Source of the DNA: Lentisphaeria bacterium
GTDB lineage: Bacteria > Verrucomicrobiota > Lentisphaeria > Victivallales > Victivallaceae
NCBI GenBank assembly: GCA_017443585.1
Contig: JAFSYV010000054.1
Span: 1 to 42,641, forward strand
Direction: 5' to 3'
DNA: 42,641 nt
Part shown: piece after piece, positions 40,739 to 42,641 of the stretch
Numbering within the stretch: position 1 is the first letter of the stretch
Layout: every line of letters starts with the position of its first letter
Program-made: the position numbers and the translations under genes
The notes under the pieces: generated by a model
Database searches by the model: none
What the model was told of the DNA's origin: nothing
Seen by the model: only the letters and a program-made list of their open reading frames with translations

Positions 40739-41080
40739 ATGTCTGCCCCCATTCGAAAAACAACCGTTGACCTGATTGCAAAATTACTGCATCCATTGGC
40801 TGAAACCGGCATCGTAAGTATTCCGGAGGAAAGAGAAATCGTAGCCCAGCTGCGAAATTTAGCCAAGAGGGGAGAGCCGCTTCCCGTCGTCATCCCCAAA
40901 TTGATCGGACAACCGGAAGCTGCGGCAATGCTGGGGATCAGCCTTGCCAATTTCAAAAAAATGGAACGGAACGGTGCATTCCCGTTCCCCCGTAAGAAAA
41001 TCGGCACATCAGTACGATACCGGAATACGGATATCGTCCGGTATATTCTGGCGGAACCCGATCCGGAAATCAAGCCGTAG
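40739..41080 (+). CDS. AlpA/excisionase-like helix-turn-helix protein
   Basis: 113 residues from the ATG at 40739, with AAAGGA nine bases upstream; an in-frame start at 40577 would add 54 residues of AT-rich leader with no ribosome site. Residues 55-105 (LIGQPEAAAMLGISLANFKK, RKKIGTSVRYRNTDIVRYI) form a MerR/AlpA-type winged HTH (HTH_17), the fold of excisionases and element-control proteins. The first 50 residues are helical (VDLIAKLLHPLAETGIVSIP). Next to a tyrosine recombinase and a Gp2-like gene it probably controls excision or transcription of the element. Confidence 0.8.
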   Translation: MSAPIRKTTVDLIAKLLHPLAETGIVSIPEEREIVAQLRNLAKRGEPLPVVIPKLIGQPEAAAMLGISLANFKKMERNGAFPFPRKKIGTSVRYRNTDIVRYILAEPDPEIKP

Positions 41081-41119
41081 AAAGAAATCTTCATGTCCGG
41101 GCGCTTCCCGAGAGCATAC

Positions 41120-41167
41120 GGGCAAAAGCCCCTGAACATTCCATTGGGAATGCCAGAGGCTTTGCCC
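41120..41167. terminator. Long hairpin between convergent genes
   Basis: GGGCAAAAGCCCCTG and CAGAGGCTTTGCCC pair with one bulge and one mismatch, with an inner CATTCC/GGAATG stem. It fills the 99-base gap between the HTH gene and the gene on the other strand. A bidirectional transcription stop is likely, although there is no strong T-run. Confidence 0.5.
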
Positions 41168-41179
41168 ATTTGCAGGATT

Positions 41180-41752
41180 TCACCCCTCCAACAGACGGCT
41201 GTATTTCTGCGGTCTATGCAGATACGAGTTGCGTGTGAGTCCACAACTGCAGGCTTGGGTGTCCCAGAGACAATCGGCAAGCCATGAGTGCACCGATTGG
41301 AGATTGTCGTGAGAAAAGACCAATGCGCCCTCATACTCGCTTTGCTTCGGACGGTTGAGCCAGACTCTGAAAGGAGCCCCCTGTGCGTAACGTTTCAGTT
41401 TGCCCTTGAGATTGTTGCGCAAACGAACCCCTGTGCACACAGTACCGCCGGGAACAAAGAAGATGATTCGGAAAGTCCCGCTCGGTCGCTTCCCCTCATA
41501 ATCAAAGAGCTGGAACACATGGAATTTCAGGTCGATCCCATAGTTCACGATCTCTCGGCAGGCCCGGAGCGAGCGCCGAAGAATCGCTTTGGACTTCTTC
41601 TGACGAAGTGCGGGAAATCGTACGGACATACAGACTATTTCCACATCATCCCTGAAATGGTACAGCATGTTGTTAAAAGAATTCGAAAACTGCACGAACG
41701 TAAACCCCCGGAGAGGATTTTCCTCCATATTGCGGGACTGATTATTACTCAT
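41180..41752 (-). CDS. Hypothetical protein of the integrated element
   Basis: 190 residues from the ATG at 41752, with GGAGG six bases upstream; a longer frame to 41857 lacks a ribosome site. Basic alpha/beta protein (SKAILRRSLRACREIVNYGI, LKFHVFQLFDYEGKRPSGTF, RIIFFVPGGTVCTGVRLRNN, ACSCGLTRNSYLHRPQKYS) with several Cys and no membrane segment. No family recognised. It lies between the recombinase and the HTH gene, so it is probably cargo or a replication-linked gene of the element. An open frame on the opposite strand (41288-42058) has no ribosome site. Confidence 0.65.
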   Translation of the reverse strand: MSNNQSRNMEENPLRGFTFVQFSNSFNNMLYHFRDDVEIVCMSVRFPALRQKKSKAILRRSLRACREIVNYGIDLKFHVFQLFDYEGKRPSGTFRIIFFVPGGTVCTGVRLRNNLKGKLKRYAQGAPFRVWLNRPKQSEYEGALVFSHDNLQSVHSWLADCLWDTQACSCGLTRNSYLHRPQKYSRLLEG

Positions 41753-41914
41753 TGTAAACCTCCATTGTCGAAATTTACCAAAAAACATACACGAAGGGGG
41801 GAGGCTTCGACAAAAAACATCCCCCATACGCGATCTTCCCAAGATGCCATCGCTCAAGTTTTCATCGTTCCGGTCTCCCCTGTTTTCGGAGACATAAAAT
41901 TGCCCCCTATAGTG

Positions 41915-41942
41915 ATAATAAAGAAAATTCCGGAACGGTCAA
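41915..41942 (-). promoter_or_regulatory. Candidate promoter for the element gene at 41180-41752
   Basis: On the minus strand TTGACC (41942-41937), a 16-base spacer and TATTAT (41920-41915). It would give a leader of about 155 bases. Confidence 0.45.
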
Positions 41943-42011
41943 CAGTGACTTTTGAAAAAAATTGCAAAATTTTTGAAAAAATGGTCTGCAGTAGGGGGAG
42001 GGGGGGGTATT

Positions 42012-42641
42012 TTACGCGCCTTTCAGGATGTTTTCCAAGGTTTGCCGTTCCGGTGTGACAGGAAGACCGGAAAGGTAGGCCAATGCCTGATGGATCTTAT
42101 CCCGTGCCGAAACGACAACATCCCCGGTGACGGCTTCGATGGCTTTCAACTGGGCTTCCTCGCCGATGTGGGTATAATATTTGTCGGCAATATCCGAATC
42201 CGTACCAAGGATGGAAAGCAGGACCGCCTTGGGGACTCCCGCTTCGGCGCAGTGACTGGCAAAGGTATGACGGAGAGAATGGAAACCGTATTGTGTCATA
42301 CGGCGTTTTCGTCCGGGAACGGCAACTGAAGGCTCCACTCCTATCCAGCGGATAACCCGCAACACATCCAGATTGACCAGATTGTTACCGATATTTTTGC
42401 CGGTCTTGTCACAATGGTTGTAGCGTTCCGCCGTTTGGGGACAAACATAATCGTTACAGCGCCAGATGAGGGCCGTCTCCAACACCTGCCTCAAGGGCGC
42501 AGCCATGGGAAGCGTCACCTCCTTGCCGGTCTTGAACTGCTTGACCCAGATCCTCTGCCGTTCCATGTCGATGCTTGACCACTTCAGAAGCACGCAATCC
42601 TTCAAACGCTGTCCGGTAAACATCCCGAGATGGTAGATCAC
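42012..42641 (-). CDS. Tyrosine recombinase/integrase, N-terminus off the window
   Basis: Open at the right edge; 209 codons of the catalytic domain are visible. Within this fragment: FTGQRLKDCVLLKW carries the first catalytic Arg (12), QFKTGKEVTLP the beta-hairpin Lys, GFHSLRHTFASHCAEAG the His-x-x-Arg box (His121, Arg124) and ADKYYTHIG the nucleophilic Tyr (156 by spacing). The second His of the family is Thr here (LGTDSD in place of LGHxS), which some active relatives tolerate. It probably integrates or excises the element that includes the HTH and Gp2-like genes. No attachment-site repeat or tRNA gene was found in the window. Confidence 0.9.
   Translation of the reverse strand: MIYHLGMFTGQRLKDCVLLKWSSIDMERQRIWVKQFKTGKEVTLPMAAPLRQVLETALIWRCNDYVCPQTAERYNHCDKTGKNIGNNLVNLDVLRVIRWIGVEPSVAVPGRKRRMTQYGFHSLRHTFASHCAEAGVPKAVLLSILGTDSDIADKYYTHIGEEAQLKAIEAVTGDVVVSARDKIHQALAYLSGLPVTPERQTLENILKGA

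Noticed and set aside
41288..42058. 256-codon plus-strand frame
   Set aside because: No ribosome site, overlaps the recombinase 3' end, and the opposite strand has a gene with GGAGG six bases before its start.
1..42641. tRNA, rRNA and CRISPR arrays
   Set aside because: Looked for on both strands by eye, including the intergenic regions next to the recombinase; none found.

Overview
The window looks like a chromosomal segment of a GC-rich Lentisphaerae/Verrucomicrobia/Planctomycetes-type bacterium, most likely a Victivallis-like gut or sediment Lentisphaeria. The pointers are prepilin-like proteins with a [17 protein letters not shown]-terminus and an H-X9-DG tail, large secreted DUF4091 glycosidase-like proteins, PknB-type kinases paired with ECF sigma factors, and a Tad locus rich in FHA domains. 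The taxonomic call is inference from gene style; there is no rRNA or tRNA gene in the window. Nearly all genes lie on the minus strand, so transcription runs right to left.

Region 1 (1-8257): a minus-strand run behind a strong sigma-70 promoter (8228-8257). It encodes two prepilin-like proteins and two paralogous secreted GH123/DUF4091-type proteins, the second cut by the left window edge.

Region 2 (8507-31046, promoter 31181-31209): the main feature, a tightly packed 22-gene run of about 22.5 kb encoding a Tad/Flp-type pilus or secretion machine. It has three Flp-like pilins, a TadV/CpaA prepilin peptidase, two TadE-like pseudopilins, a TadG-like protein, CpaB, a CpaC secretin, an FHA-fused CpaF ATPase, TadB, TadC and a second, short CpaF. 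Interleaved with these is a complete phospho-signalling set: a membrane Ser/Thr kinase with PEGA-like and Sel1 domains, a second divergent kinase (HGDL type), a PP2C phosphatase, and two further membrane FHA proteins (four FHA domains in all). There is no recognisable CpaE/TadZ. The inferred logic resembles the kinase/phosphatase/FHA switch of threonine-phosphorylation-controlled type VI secretion, here on a Tad machine. Several secreted or lipoprotein genes in the run match no family I know.

Region 3 (31356-37058): accessory DNA with small orphan genes, imperfect palindromic repeats and a visibly AT-richer pair of zinc-ribbon membrane proteins. One of these carries what looks like a catalytically dead prolipoprotein diacylglyceryl transferase (Lgt) fold; a truncated third zinc-ribbon copy lies next to the pair. 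A DUF429-like RNase-H-fold gene follows.

Region 4 (37487-39484): an ECF-type sigma factor overlapping a transmembrane Ser/Thr kinase that starts with TTG, behind a promoter whose -10 box lies in a perfect palindrome.

Region 5 (39625-42641): an integrated mobile element, with a frameshifted inovirus Gp2/YagK-YfjJ-like gene, an origin-like cluster of palindromes, an AlpA/excisionase-like HTH protein, an orphan gene and a tyrosine recombinase cut by the right edge.
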